This document shows positions 35,273 to 44,302 of a stretch of 64,000 nt of DNA, in pieces. Below the pieces are notes generated by a model. That model had not been told where the DNA came from. It saw only the letters and a program-made list of their open reading frames with translations, and did no database searches. The stretch comes from JABMMZ01 sp040403495 (GTDB taxonomy: Bacteria; Bacteroidota; Bacteroidia; NS11-12g; UBA955), in assembly GCA_040403495.1 (NCBI GenBank), contig JBBAKM010000014.1, forward strand, positions 11,588-75,587. Direction: 5' to 3'. Position numbers and translations under genes: made by a program. Within the stretch, counting starts at the first letter, position 1; the number at the start of each line of letters is the position of its first letter.

Positions 35273-38200
35273 ATGAATCTAAAATTAAGTAAAAATACAA
35301 TCCATTTATCTGTTTTGATTTCTGAATCGGTGAACTGCATTTTGAATAATGTGAGAGGTTTGATGTTTTTTTCTTTATTGTTTTTTTTTATGGTAGTTTT
35401 TTCATCTAGTGTTTTTTCTCAATGTGATACCAATAAAATAAGTACAAATCCCGAAAATCCAATAAGTTCAGATTTTGATGGACTAATGAAAATGTACAAT
35501 TTTAAAATTAATCCATTTAAAAATACTTGGAATTGGGGGGCGAGCACAGACAATAATTTTAATACTATATTGCTAAATATGAATGCTGGGTTTATGTTAA
35601 AGAACTTCAATGGAAGTATGGTTTCGCCATACAGTCTTAATATGCCCTCAGAGTATAATTATCTCAATCAAAATGGTGCCCTTCCACAAAATTGTGATAT
35701 TCATTGGCAAGATGGTTGGGAGTTGATGCTGATGAACTTAGGTTTTTATCCCAATAAAGAAAAAACGAATGATAGTAATTACCTAAGAGTTATTCCTCGT
35801 CAATCAGCTCTTTCAAATCCGGAATTTCCTTATTTTGTTTTATATAACAGATACAATGGGATTTTGCGTTTTTTTGGTAGTTACCATCAGAATTTTAATA
35901 ATACTTTAAGGGATAACATTGGGATTACTATTGGTGATATGTTGGCAAAAAAAGGAAGTAAAGTGGGCGCGGTTTTTAGGCATATTGGGAGCTATGACAG
36001 GCCTCTAGATCAAAATACTATTCATGCCTATGCTTCTAGTTTTAACAGGAATCCTAAAAATAACATATTGTGGTTTTCTTCTGATTATCAGTTAGCTTTC
36101 GATCCTTGTATTTGTGAAAGTTCAAGTTTATTTCAAATAGATGCTTTTGTTTTTGATGATGATGATGTTATGGTTGACGATTATTTTAATGGGAAATCAA
36201 ATAAGTTGTTGCCAAAGTTTGAAGAATTTATTGCCAATCATAGTATTCGCTATAGATACTCTACAGGTTCAGGTTTATTGGTCTATAAATCCTATGAGAT
36301 GATGATAAATAATAATCAACTTTCTCAAAAAAATTTAAATAGGTTATCAAAGCAAAGTCGTGGTGATTTACTCGCAAAGCTTGATGTTTTTAAGATAAGT
36401 AGTAGCATGCAGAAAAACGGACTTTTAGGCAATGAGGTTATTAGTGACACAACCATAGATTATTTAAAAAGGGTTTTAAAAAATAATTTAACTTTTTTGT
36501 CTTCTAGTAATTTACTGAATCAATTTAAAAATGGGTCTAAATTGATTTTAGGTAAAGATTATAATTTTTTTTCAAACCAGACTCTAAATCCTGTTCAGTC
36601 AAATCGGGGTTACATAAATAGAATGCCCTCTGTTGTAAAGCGTGATTTTAATATCTCTGGATCATATAATACAAATGGGAGTGCTTTTTTAACTAATTTT
36701 TTTGCACCAGGAAGCTTTAATTCTATAAAAAATGGATTAGATATGCCTAGTTATCCTATTTATAATAAACCGGTTGGTCTGTTTGCTTTGTTAAAAACGC
36801 CATCCCTTAGTTTTTTAGCAGTCAGACCTGAATTTTTGAATTTTCAATGGAAAAATTTAGAGTCTGGGGGTAAGGTTGAGTTAGTTGAAAAAAAGAAAAG
36901 ACATTATTTAATAACTAAAATTGAGAAAAATATTACATCAACAAAAATACCTCACCATCTTGTTGCACAAATTGAATATGAACAATCTGTTTATTTCAAA
37001 TTAAAACAGAATTTGTTTTATAAATTGAATCATTCTGTTGATTTTGATTTTGAGAAAACAAAGCTTTATGTTAGTTTCATGATAGAGTATGAATCAAAAG
37101 CTCCTATTGTTGACTATTATCAAAATAGTAAGTATGGAATAGGGGCTGGTGAGAGAGGGGTTGATTTGTCGGAATCAAATTTATCTGTTTATCAGCATTT
37201 TATAAAGGATGGTAAACTAAATAATGAAAAATTGATACTACAAACAAATTGGGAAGAGGTAAAACACTCCGGTGAATTATTGTTTGGTGGTAAAATGAAG
37301 GTTCAGATGCACAAAAAGATAGCATCAGGGGAGTTTGTGAAAACATCAACAGAAGTAAAGCGTACTAATTTACTTAAAAATAAAGTTGATAAATACAATG
37401 AAGATGTAACCGAAGAATTAAATTACTCTGATTATGTTACTTCAATAGAGGATTACGAAAATACTATCAATGAAACTATTGATAAAAACCAATACATCAT
37501 TAAAAGGGTTACTATGAAATTAATGTCGGATATGTATTTTAAACAAGAAAATAGTATTGGAGGGCAAACTAATACAAATCAGGTGTTTACGTATTTGATT
37601 TTTGATTCAGAGCAAAAAGTAGATTTAATATCTGAATATGGAGAGTGGGTGAAAGGTTCTGGTTTTAAAGGGTTAGTGAAATACAATCCTGGAGTTCTAA
37701 ATCTTGATAATGAAGAAATAACAATAGATAAGCCTTATGTAAGTTCTGTGGTAGGAAATGAAATAAATGTAAATTATGAATACATCAATTTATTTGGGAA
37801 TATTTCGGTTCAAACAGGTTATAAAGTTAATTTAAATGCTTATTATTCAATTGAAACTATTGGAAATGCGAATGTTTCTTCGGGACTTAATTTAACTATT
37901 AAAAAAGATTATTATGGAATGCCTATTACACAAGAAGCCACACAAGAATATGTGAATTCATATTGTTCAGGTCCCCAAAAAAAATATAAGGCAGATGAAT
38001 TTGATGACAATCCATATACTTTTTTTCTGCCTAAATCAGAAAACATAAGTGTTAAAGGAAGTCCAATTGAATTTTTAGTTTTTCCTAATCCCTCAAATAA
38101 TATGTTTAATGTCAATGTCAATAACAACAATGAAAAAGACTACGAAGTGCTTTTATTTGATTTGGCTGGCAAACTTGTTTTTAAAATGGGTTACAGTGGA

Positions 38201-38320
38201 AAACAAAATACTCAACAAATAGAAACAACAGGTTTTTCTGCGGGTATTTATGTAGTTAAATTGATTTGTGGGGAGTATCAGAATACTCAAAAATTAGTTC
38301 TTCACAACAATGGATATTAA
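35273..38320 (+). CDS. Very large secreted protein with T9SS type A sorting domain, paralogue of 1679-4237
   Basis: The product is ~1015 residues. A hydrophobic segment MFFSLLFFFMVVFSSSVFSQ is the likely signal core and cleavage site. The start is uncertain: ATGs at 35216, 35273 and 35363 are in frame; I use 35273 because it supplies a basic n-region. The last ~80 residues are a T9SS sorting domain (FPNPSNNMFNVNVNNNNEKD, DLAGKLVF, GFSAGIYVVKLICG, KLVLHNNGY) similar to that of the protein at 1679. The body shares ordered blocks with that protein: DGWEL, LYNRYNGILRFF, FDPCIC, PGSFN and GLFALLKTP. No catalytic motif is recognised. A hairpin terminator follows. Confidence 0.8.
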   Translation: MNLKLSKNTIHLSVLISESVNCILNNVRGLMFFSLLFFFMVVFSSSVFSQCDTNKISTNPENPISSDFDGLMKMYNFKINPFKNTWNWGASTDNNFNTILLNMNAGFMLKNFNGSMVSPYSLNMPSEYNYLNQNGALPQNCDIHWQDGWELMLMNLGFYPNKEKTNDSNYLRVIPRQSALSNPEFPYFVLYNRYNGILRFFGSYHQNFNNTLRDNIGITIGDMLAKKGSKVGAVFRHIGSYDRPLDQNTIHAYASSFNRNPKNNILWFSSDYQLAFDPCICESSSLFQIDAFVFDDDDVMVDDYFNGKSNKLLPKFEEFIANHSIRYRYSTGSGLLVYKSYEMMINNNQLSQKNLNRLSKQSRGDLLAKLDVFKISSSMQKNGLLGNEVISDTTIDYLKRVLKNNLTFLSSSNLLNQFKNGSKLILGKDYNFFSNQTLNPVQSNRGYINRMPSVVKRDFNISGSYNTNGSAFLTNFFAPGSFNSIKNGLDMPSYPIYNKPVGLFALLKTPSLSFLAVRPEFLNFQWKNLESGGKVELVEKKKRHYLITKIEKNITSTKIPHHLVAQIEYEQSVYFKLKQNLFYKLNHSVDFDFEKTKLYVSFMIEYESKAPIVDYYQNSKYGIGAGERGVDLSESNLSVYQHFIKDGKLNNEKLILQTNWEEVKHSGELLFGGKMKVQMHKKIASGEFVKTSTEVKRTNLLKNKVDKYNEDVTEELNYSDYVTSIEDYENTINETIDKNQYIIKRVTMKLMSDMYFKQENSIGGQTNTNQVFTYLIFDSEQKVDLISEYGEWVKGSGFKGLVKYNPGVLNLDNEEITIDKPYVSSVVGNEINVNYEYINLFGNISVQTGYKVNLNAYYSIETIGNANVSSGLNLTIKKDYYGMPITQEATQEYVNSYCSGPQKKYKADEFDDNPYTFFLPKSENISVKGSPIEFLVFPNPSNNMFNVNVNNNNEKDYEVLLFDLAGKLVFKMGYSGKQNTQQIETTGFSAGIYVVKLICGEYQNTQKLVLHNNGY

Positions 38321-38354
38321 AAAAGTCGATGATTATGTATTCGTCGACTTTTTT
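38319..38354 (+). terminator. Rho-independent terminator after the large T9SS gene
   Basis: AAAAAAGTCGA (38319-38329) pairs with TCGACTTTTTT (38344-38354), with a 14-nt loop and a terminal T-run, directly at the stop codon. Confidence 0.75.
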
Positions 38355-38487
38355 GTAGGTTTTATAAAGGGAAACAAATTTCAAAACGTTGCTTTATTGC
38401 TTTTTTAAAAATATTTGATTTGTATCATTATTCTAAAATCAATAAACTTATAAGTCAAATTTATTTTTAATAGCGCGAAGCTTGATG

Positions 38488-38495
38488 TATATTCG
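38488..38495 (+). promoter_or_regulatory. Near-consensus -7 element of sodA
   Basis: TATATTCG, one change from TAnnTTTG, ends 22 nt before the ATG at 38518. Confidence 0.4.
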
Positions 38496-38517
38496 CAAAA
38501 TAAAATAAATAAATATT

Positions 38518-39126
38518 ATGTCATTCCAATTACCAGAATTAAAATACGCTTACAATGCTTTAGAGCCATTTATTGATGCTAGAACCATGGAAATTCACCA
38601 TTCTAAACATCACAATGCTTATGTGACCAATTTGAACGCTGCTGCTGCAGGAACAGAAATGGAAAACATGTCTATTGAGGATATTTGTAAAAACATAAGT
38701 AAATACCCTGTTGCTGTTAGAAACAATGGTGGTGGTCATTACAATCACTCTTTGTTTTGGGATATTTTAGCAAAACACGATGGTGCACAACCTCAAGGTT
38801 CTCTTGCTGATGCTATTAACAATGACTTAGGTGGTTTTGAGAAATTCAAAGAAGATTTTTCTAAAGCTGCAGCTACTCGTTTCGGAAGTGGATGGGCTTG
38901 GTTATGTGTTGAAAATGGTAAACTTAAAATTTGTAGCACTGCCAATCAAGACAATCCATTAATGGACATTGAAGGTGTAAGATGTGGAACTCCTATCTTA
39001 GGTTTAGATGTGTGGGAACATGCTTATTATTTACATTACCAAAACAGACGTCCTGACTATATCTCTTCATTCTTTAATTTAATCAATTGGGATGAGGTAA
39101 GCAGAAGATACACTGCAGCTTTGTAG
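38518..39126 (+). CDS. sodA: Superoxide dismutase (Fe/Mn family, Mn-like signature)
   Basis: The 202-residue product has the four metal ligands in HHSKHHNAYV, NNGGGHYNHSLFW and the DVWEHAYYLHYQNRR block. The residues that differ between Fe and Mn enzymes favour manganese: GGGH (not AAQVW) before the second ligand, and Gln in STANQDNPLM (not the Gly of iron forms). Cambialistic use cannot be excluded. It converts superoxide to oxygen and hydrogen peroxide. No signal peptide is present, so it is cytosolic. It is monocistronic with a strong terminator at 39141-39181. Confidence 0.94.
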   Translation: MSFQLPELKYAYNALEPFIDARTMEIHHSKHHNAYVTNLNAAAAGTEMENMSIEDICKNISKYPVAVRNNGGGHYNHSLFWDILAKHDGAQPQGSLADAINNDLGGFEKFKEDFSKAAATRFGSGWAWLCVENGKLKICSTANQDNPLMDIEGVRCGTPILGLDVWEHAYYLHYQNRRPDYISSFFNLINWDEVSRRYTAAL

Positions 39127-39140
39127 TTCTAAAAAGATTA

Positions 39141-39181
39141 AAAAAAAGTCCTAATGAATGTTTTTCATTAGGACTTTTTTT
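39141..39181 (+). terminator. Rho-independent terminator of sodA
   Basis: Two 18-nt arms (39141-39158 and 39164-39181) with core AGTCCTAATGAA / TTCATTAGGACT pair perfectly around a 5-nt loop, followed by T-rich DNA. Confidence 0.85.
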
Positions 39182-39334
39182 ATGAATGAGTATTTTTACG
39201 TTGTTTATTGTTGGTTTATTTGAATTTTGTTAGATATAATGTCCTAATTATGAGTAGTTTTACTTTTTTTTAATAGAAATTTTGTACTTTGTATTATTAA
39301 ATCCTATTATTGTAAGGCTAATCGCAATTTATAA

Positions 39335-41809
39335 ATGTTAAATTCAATCATTATATCATCGGGAATAGAATCTACTGAATTTGAGGCTAATACCTACCGG
39401 TATGATGTTTCAAATGGGGTAAATTTTGATATAATTCTTGGTGATTTAAAAAATCAGTTAGGGGATTCTGCTTCAGGTTTTAGTTTATTTTTAACCCAAT
39501 TGATTGAAGATAAGTTGACACGAGAGTATAAAATAAAAGGTGAGCAAGAAGTGGCTTTTAATGTTACACCTATTTTAGACCCTTTGACCGGTAACGTGTC
39601 GGACTTGTATATTAATTGGCAAACAACACAAGTTAAGCAAGAGCTAGTTTCTCAGGAAAAATGGAAAGAAGGCGATGGCTTTAATTCCATGCTTATGCTT
39701 AACTTAAAGGGGGAAGTCATTAGCTATAAGTCTAATTTTAACATCACTTTTGAGCAATTATTTAAAGACGATCTTTCCAGAGAGCAGTTTTTGGAATGGA
39801 GTCATGCCATTGCTAGTCAGAGTTTTACAGATGACTTGGTGTTGCCCTACCACAATGACAATTATGCTTACATTGGTTTTTCACTCATCTATAAATCTGT
39901 TGAAGATGAGGTTTTGTATGTGAGAGTTTTCAATAAGAAATACGATTTAAATGACGTTGATTTGGTCACCAATCAAAATTTCAGTAGAATTTTTGACAAT
40001 ATTCCGATGGATGTTATTATGTGGAATGATAAACAGGAGTATATTTATATCAATAAAAACGCAATTAAAAACGATGGAATTAGAAATTGGCTAATAGGAA
40101 AAACAGACTTAGATTATTGCATATACCGAAATAAGCCATTGGATATTGCCTACAACAGAAGAAATGCATTCAATGAGGCTATGTTCACTAAGAAAAGGCA
40201 AATCGTTGAAGAAAAATTTGAAGTCGAAGGGAGTTATAAAATTCATGTTAGAATTATTGATCCAATTTTATCCAAAGAAAACGAAATTCTAAATATTATT
40301 GGATATGGAATTGATATATCAGCATTGCGTAATTCTCAGGATTCTATTAGTCACTTAAATTATACTTTGAACGAGGCAAGGGAAGGCGTTGCGCTTTTAA
40401 ATCCAAAAGGGGAGTATTATTATTTAAACCATGCGCATATCTCAATGTTTGGTTTCGAAAGTCAAGATGAGTTGTTAGGGAAAACTTGGCATGTGTTGTA
40501 TGAACAAGATGAAATAGACCGTTTGAATAATGAGATTTTTCCTGTTTTGGCAAAGGAGAAGATTTGGATAGGTGAAACTAGGGCTCTAAACAAACAGGGG
40601 GAATATGTCTATCAAGAGGTTACATTAACCATAGCCCCTAACAATGATATGGTTTGTTTTTGTAGGGATATAAACCAAAGAAAAAGAGAACAAATAGAAC
40701 TTGAAAAATTAGCAACTGTAGCTAAAAATACCTCAAACTTGGTATTAATATGTGACAAAAATTATAAAATAGAATTTGTCAATAAGTCTTTTGAAGACAT
40801 TACAGGTTTTAAATTGTTGGAATGTAAGGGCAAGGATTTTTATTTCAATTTTAATTTCAATGATGACAATGACAGAATCATTGAAGAAGTAAGAAGTATT
40901 GACAAGAACAGCGATTCAAGTTTGAACTTCCAAGTGTTACAAAGTACTAAGTATTCTCAAACATTTTGGAGTGAAATTAGTGTAAATCCAATCGTTGGGT
41001 ACGATGGAGAAATGTCGCATTTAATCTTTGTGGAGCGTGATATTACGCCTCAAAAACAAGTAGAAAGCTCTATCAAAGAATCTTTGGCAAAGGAAAAAGA
41101 GTTGAGTGAAATGAAGTCTCAATTTGTGAATTTGGCATCACATGAAATAAGAACACCGTTGGCTAGTATTTCATCAAGTGCCGAAATGATAAAATTGTAT
41201 TTTGAAAACAAAAATGTAGATTCTGCCAAGGTGCACAATCACTTGAATAAAATTTCAATTCAAATCACTCGTTTGTCAGAATTGCTTTCTAATCTTCTGT
41301 TTGTAGGAAAGATGGATGCGGCAAGTTTGGATTTGAATTTAAAATTAATAGATATTAAATCGTTTATTGCAGAATTAGTCGACGATTATAATGTGAGTAT
41401 TGATGAGAAAAAACAAAGGTATTTGGAGTATAGAGTGGTTTCAACTGTCACAGAACCTGTGTTTTTAAATATTGACAAGGTGCTAATTACCCATGCCATT
41501 ATCAATATCATCAATAATGCATTTAAGTATTCCGAAGGAAAGCAAAATCCGCTCTTGGTTTTAAAAATAAGTTCCTCAGAAGTAGAGGTTTGTGTGACGG
41601 ATTATGGAATTGGAATCCCTGTTAAAGAGCAGAAAAACTTATTTAAATCGTTTTGGAGAGCGAGTAATACAATTAATATTCCGGGTATAGGGTTGGGTTT
41701 GGTGTTTGTTAAAAAGATAATTGAAGTGTCTGGAGGCTATGTATCTATTGACAGTGAGGTTAATAAATTCACAACTATCAAGGTTTGTTTGCCTGTAAAA
41801 GACATATAA
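39335..41809 (+). CDS. Cytoplasmic PAS-domain sensor histidine kinase
   Basis: The 824-residue product has no membrane span or signal. A novel N-terminal region (~1-200) precedes three PAS-like domains (~210-330, ~335-450 and ~460-575; the last shows GFKLLECKGKDFYFNF). A HisKA domain with His603 in LASHEIRTPLASISSS follows, then an HATPase domain with INIINNAFKYS, DYGIGIPVKEQKNLF and GIGLGLVFVKKIIE. It should autophosphorylate on His603 in response to an intracellular or small-molecule cue and pass the phosphate to the response regulator 89 nt downstream. The cue is unknown; no haem or flavin ligand was identified. Confidence 0.9.
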   Translation: MLNSIIISSGIESTEFEANTYRYDVSNGVNFDIILGDLKNQLGDSASGFSLFLTQLIEDKLTREYKIKGEQEVAFNVTPILDPLTGNVSDLYINWQTTQVKQELVSQEKWKEGDGFNSMLMLNLKGEVISYKSNFNITFEQLFKDDLSREQFLEWSHAIASQSFTDDLVLPYHNDNYAYIGFSLIYKSVEDEVLYVRVFNKKYDLNDVDLVTNQNFSRIFDNIPMDVIMWNDKQEYIYINKNAIKNDGIRNWLIGKTDLDYCIYRNKPLDIAYNRRNAFNEAMFTKKRQIVEEKFEVEGSYKIHVRIIDPILSKENEILNIIGYGIDISALRNSQDSISHLNYTLNEAREGVALLNPKGEYYYLNHAHISMFGFESQDELLGKTWHVLYEQDEIDRLNNEIFPVLAKEKIWIGETRALNKQGEYVYQEVTLTIAPNNDMVCFCRDINQRKREQIELEKLATVAKNTSNLVLICDKNYKIEFVNKSFEDITGFKLLECKGKDFYFNFNFNDDNDRIIEEVRSIDKNSDSSLNFQVLQSTKYSQTFWSEISVNPIVGYDGEMSHLIFVERDITPQKQVESSIKESLAKEKELSEMKSQFVNLASHEIRTPLASISSSAEMIKLYFENKNVDSAKVHNHLNKISIQITRLSELLSNLLFVGKMDAASLDLNLKLIDIKSFIAELVDDYNVSIDEKKQRYLEYRVVSTVTEPVFLNIDKVLITHAIINIINNAFKYSEGKQNPLLVLKISSSEVEVCVTDYGIGIPVKEQKNLFKSFWRASNTINIPGIGLGLVFVKKIIEVSGGYVSIDSEVNKFTTIKVCLPVKDI

Positions 41810-41898
41810 TAGTCATAATCAATACTATTATTTTAATAATTGATGTTTAAAAATTTGCATTAAATTAATTTAATGATTTACTTTGCAAAAAAAATAAT

Positions 41899-42564
41899 AT
41901 GCAAGCCAAATCTGTTCTACTAGTTGAAGACGAAAAAATTCTAAGAGAAAACATCGCTGAATTCTTAGAAGTGAAAGGTTATGAAGTCGTTCAATGCCAA
42001 AACGGGAACGAAGCATTGGGACAATTATTGGAACGTGATTTTGATATTATTGTTTCGGATATCGTTATGTCTGATTTAACTGGTACTCAGTTGCTAGAAA
42101 AAATCAGAACAATGAAAGTCAATAAAGAAGCACCATTTATCTTTATTTCAGCCAAAACAGACCCTAAAGATATTAGAGAGTCAATGAATATTGGGGCTGA
42201 TGACTATTTGCCAAAACCATTTTTGTTCCACGACTTAGAACGTTCTATACAAAAACGTTTGGAGCGTTTTGCAGAGGTTAAATCAACTTCTCAAAGTGAA
42301 GATGGTATGTATAATAAAGTTAATGAGCTTTCACCTGCAGAGGTTAATGCGCTTTCATTGTTAAATACACTAACTAAAACCCAAAAAATTGTGTTCGAAA
42401 AGATATCTAAAGGCATTTCTTCAAATGAAATTGCTGAACAATTGGATATTTCGGTAAGAACCGTTTTGAATCACAGACACAATATCGCTAAAAAACTACA
42501 ATTGCAAGGTACTTATTCAACCATGCGTTTAGGACTTAAGCTGAAGTCTAATACGATCTCTTAG
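41899..42564 (+). CDS. Response regulator with LuxR-type DNA-binding domain
   Basis: The 221-residue product has an N-terminal receiver domain (VLLVEDEKILRENIAEFL; phospho-acceptor Asp54 in IIVSDIVMSDLTG; conserved Lys in YLPKPFLFHD) and a C-terminal LuxR/FixJ-type helix-turn-helix (LTKTQKIVFEKISKGIS, SNEIAEQLDISVRTVLNHRH). It is the likely partner of the kinase just upstream. The stop lies 2 nt from the stop of the convergent gene. A near -7 sequence (TTTACTTTG) lies in the intergenic gap. Confidence 0.9.
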   Translation: MQAKSVLLVEDEKILRENIAEFLEVKGYEVVQCQNGNEALGQLLERDFDIIVSDIVMSDLTGTQLLEKIRTMKVNKEAPFIFISAKTDPKDIRESMNIGADDYLPKPFLFHDLERSIQKRLERFAEVKSTSQSEDGMYNKVNELSPAEVNALSLLNTLTKTQKIVFEKISKGISSNEIAEQLDISVRTVLNHRHNIAKKLQLQGTYSTMRLGLKLKSNTIS

Positions 42565-42566
42565 TA

Positions 42567-43178
42567 CTAAAATAAGAGTGTAATATAACAAGTTACAAAA
42601 CCTGTTACATATCCTACATAAAGTTGAGAGGGAGTATGAGCGTTAAGAGTTAAACGTGCCCATCCTGTTGCCCCACTTACCAATAACAAACTTACTAAAA
42701 ATAAGGTGAAAACATTTAGATGGCTGTTCATCGTTAAGTAAAAATACAAGGCCACTAATCCACCACAACCGATGGCATGTGAACTAATGGTCCATTTGAA
42801 ATTGACCAAAATATTAATTGCAATACATAGGATTGTGCCAATTAAAAATTGAACGGGAAGTCCTGAAAAGTCATTCTTGTGCAATTGGAAAGCGGTGTAA
42901 GACAGCAGTAGCATTATAACAGCATACGGAACCATTCGCTGTTTGGCATTTGACAAAATATAATTTGAAATAAGGTTAAATCGTTTTAATAAATACATGC
43001 TCAACAAAGGCATTAGCAATGTATTTATTGCAATGTAAATGGAAAGTGTGTAAAATTGTTCTTCGTAAAATTTACTGTAGTAATAAGGATGAAATTTCAG
43101 AATACTGAACAAACCCAAATTGAGTAATATTAATGGATGGGTAACAACGGAAACAAACTTAGCCGTATTTTTTAACAT
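42567..43178 (-). CDS. PAP2-like integral membrane protein
   Basis: The 203-residue product has five or six hydrophobic helices. Three short motifs line up with the PAP2 phosphatase signature: KQRMVPY for K..R.P, SSHAIGCGG for the SGH block, and ARLTLNAHTPSQ for SRxxxxxHxxxD, the last with Gln in place of Asp. PAP2 enzymes dephosphorylate lipid phosphates such as undecaprenyl pyrophosphate. The missing Asp and Ser make activity doubtful, so it may be a non-catalytic or altered relative. It is convergent with the response regulator. Confidence 0.65.
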   Translation of the reverse strand: MLKNTAKFVSVVTHPLILLNLGLFSILKFHPYYYSKFYEEQFYTLSIYIAINTLLMPLLSMYLLKRFNLISNYILSNAKQRMVPYAVIMLLLSYTAFQLHKNDFSGLPVQFLIGTILCIAINILVNFKWTISSHAIGCGGLVALYFYLTMNSHLNVFTLFLVSLLLVSGATGWARLTLNAHTPSQLYVGYVTGFVTCYITLLF

Positions 43179-43185
43179 GGTTGGT

Positions 43186-44202
43186 TTATTTTAGTTGTAA
43201 TTCAGGCACTTGTCGTGGGGCGTATTTAGCTGCCACTAAAGCAATTTCTTTGATATGTTCAGGCGTTGTGCCGCAGCAGCCACCTATCATATTAACCCAA
43301 CCTTCTTTCATAAATTGTTCAACGATATTGGCCATTGCTTTGGGAGATTCATCATACTCGCCAAATTCATTGGGTAATCCTGCATTAGGGTAAGCGGTTG
43401 TGTATATCCATGAAACTTTACTTATTTCACTAATATGCGGCATCATGTCCTTGGCTCCCAATGCACAATTTAAGCCGATACTTAACAAATTGGCATGAGA
43501 AAGTGAATTCCAGAAAGCCTCAGGGGTTTGTCCACTCAATGTTCTACCACTGGCATCGGTTATAGTTCCCGAAACCATAACAGGGATATCCAATTGTCGT
43601 TCTTCTTTAATGGTGTTTATGGCAAATAAAGCAGCCTTAGCATTCAAAGTGTCAAAGATAGTTTCCACTAATAGCAAGTCAACCCCGCCATCTATTAAAG
43701 CATTGATTTGTTCACTGTAAGCTTCGCACAGGTCGGAAAAAGTAACAGCCCTAAAGCCGGGTTGGTTTACATCAGGACTGAGTGAGGCAGTTCTATTGGT
43801 TGGTCCAATGGCACCTGCCACAAATCTTGGTTTATCAGGATTTTTTAAAGTGTATTCATTGGCGATTTTTTTAGCGATTTTAGCCGCTTCCAAATTTATT
43901 TCTCTCACTAAATCTTTCATGTTATAGTCTGCCATAGAGATAGATTGAGCATTGAATGTATTGGTTTCAATGATGTCTGCGCCCGCCTCTAAAAATTGAC
44001 CGTGTATTTCAGAAATAATTTGCGCTTGGGTTAAAACAAGCAAATCATTGTTGCCTTTTACCAATTGTTCAATGTCTTTGAATCGTTCACCACGGTACTG
44101 TTCTTCGCTCAAATTGTATTTTTGAATCATAGTACCCATAGCCCCATCAATAATCATGATGCGTTTACTTAAGATGTCTTTTATCGTTGTTTCTGTGCTC
44201 AT
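43186..44202 (-). CDS. metH: Homocysteine S-methyltransferase domain protein (MetH N-terminal module)
   Basis: The 338-residue product is the homocysteine-binding barrel of cobalamin-dependent methionine synthase: IMIIDGAMGTMIQKYNL, ADIIETNTFNAQSISMADYN, VAGAIGPTNRTASLSPDV, with zinc ligands in IGLNCALGAKDM and GGCCGTTPEHI. The folate, cobalamin and activation domains that complete MetH are absent; in many Bacteroidota they are encoded by a separate gene, which is not in this window. The ATG at 44202 (MSTETT) is preferred to 44244. It lies downstream of lpdA but a terminator at 44221-44265 separates them. Confidence 0.88.
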   Translation of the reverse strand: MSTETTIKDILSKRIMIIDGAMGTMIQKYNLSEEQYRGERFKDIEQLVKGNNDLLVLTQAQIISEIHGQFLEAGADIIETNTFNAQSISMADYNMKDLVREINLEAAKIAKKIANEYTLKNPDKPRFVAGAIGPTNRTASLSPDVNQPGFRAVTFSDLCEAYSEQINALIDGGVDLLLVETIFDTLNAKAALFAINTIKEERQLDIPVMVSGTITDASGRTLSGQTPEAFWNSLSHANLLSIGLNCALGAKDMMPHISEISKVSWIYTTAYPNAGLPNEFGEYDESPKAMANIVEQFMKEGWVNMIGGCCGTTPEHIKEIALVAAKYAPRQVPELQLK

Positions 44203-44220
44203 TGTATTTATTTGTTTGTA

Positions 44221-44265
44221 AAAACCCCTCTTTCTGTGAATCAAATTGACAAAAAGAGGGGTTTT
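44221..44265 (-). terminator. Terminator after lpdA
   Basis: AAAACCCCTCTTT (44221-44233) and AAAGAGGGGTTTT (44253-44265) pair perfectly over 13 bp with a 19-nt loop; on the minus strand the stem is followed by a T-rich run. Confidence 0.7.
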
Positions 44266-44302
44266 AGAAAAAGTATTTAACTCAATTGAATGAGTTAGTG
44301 TA

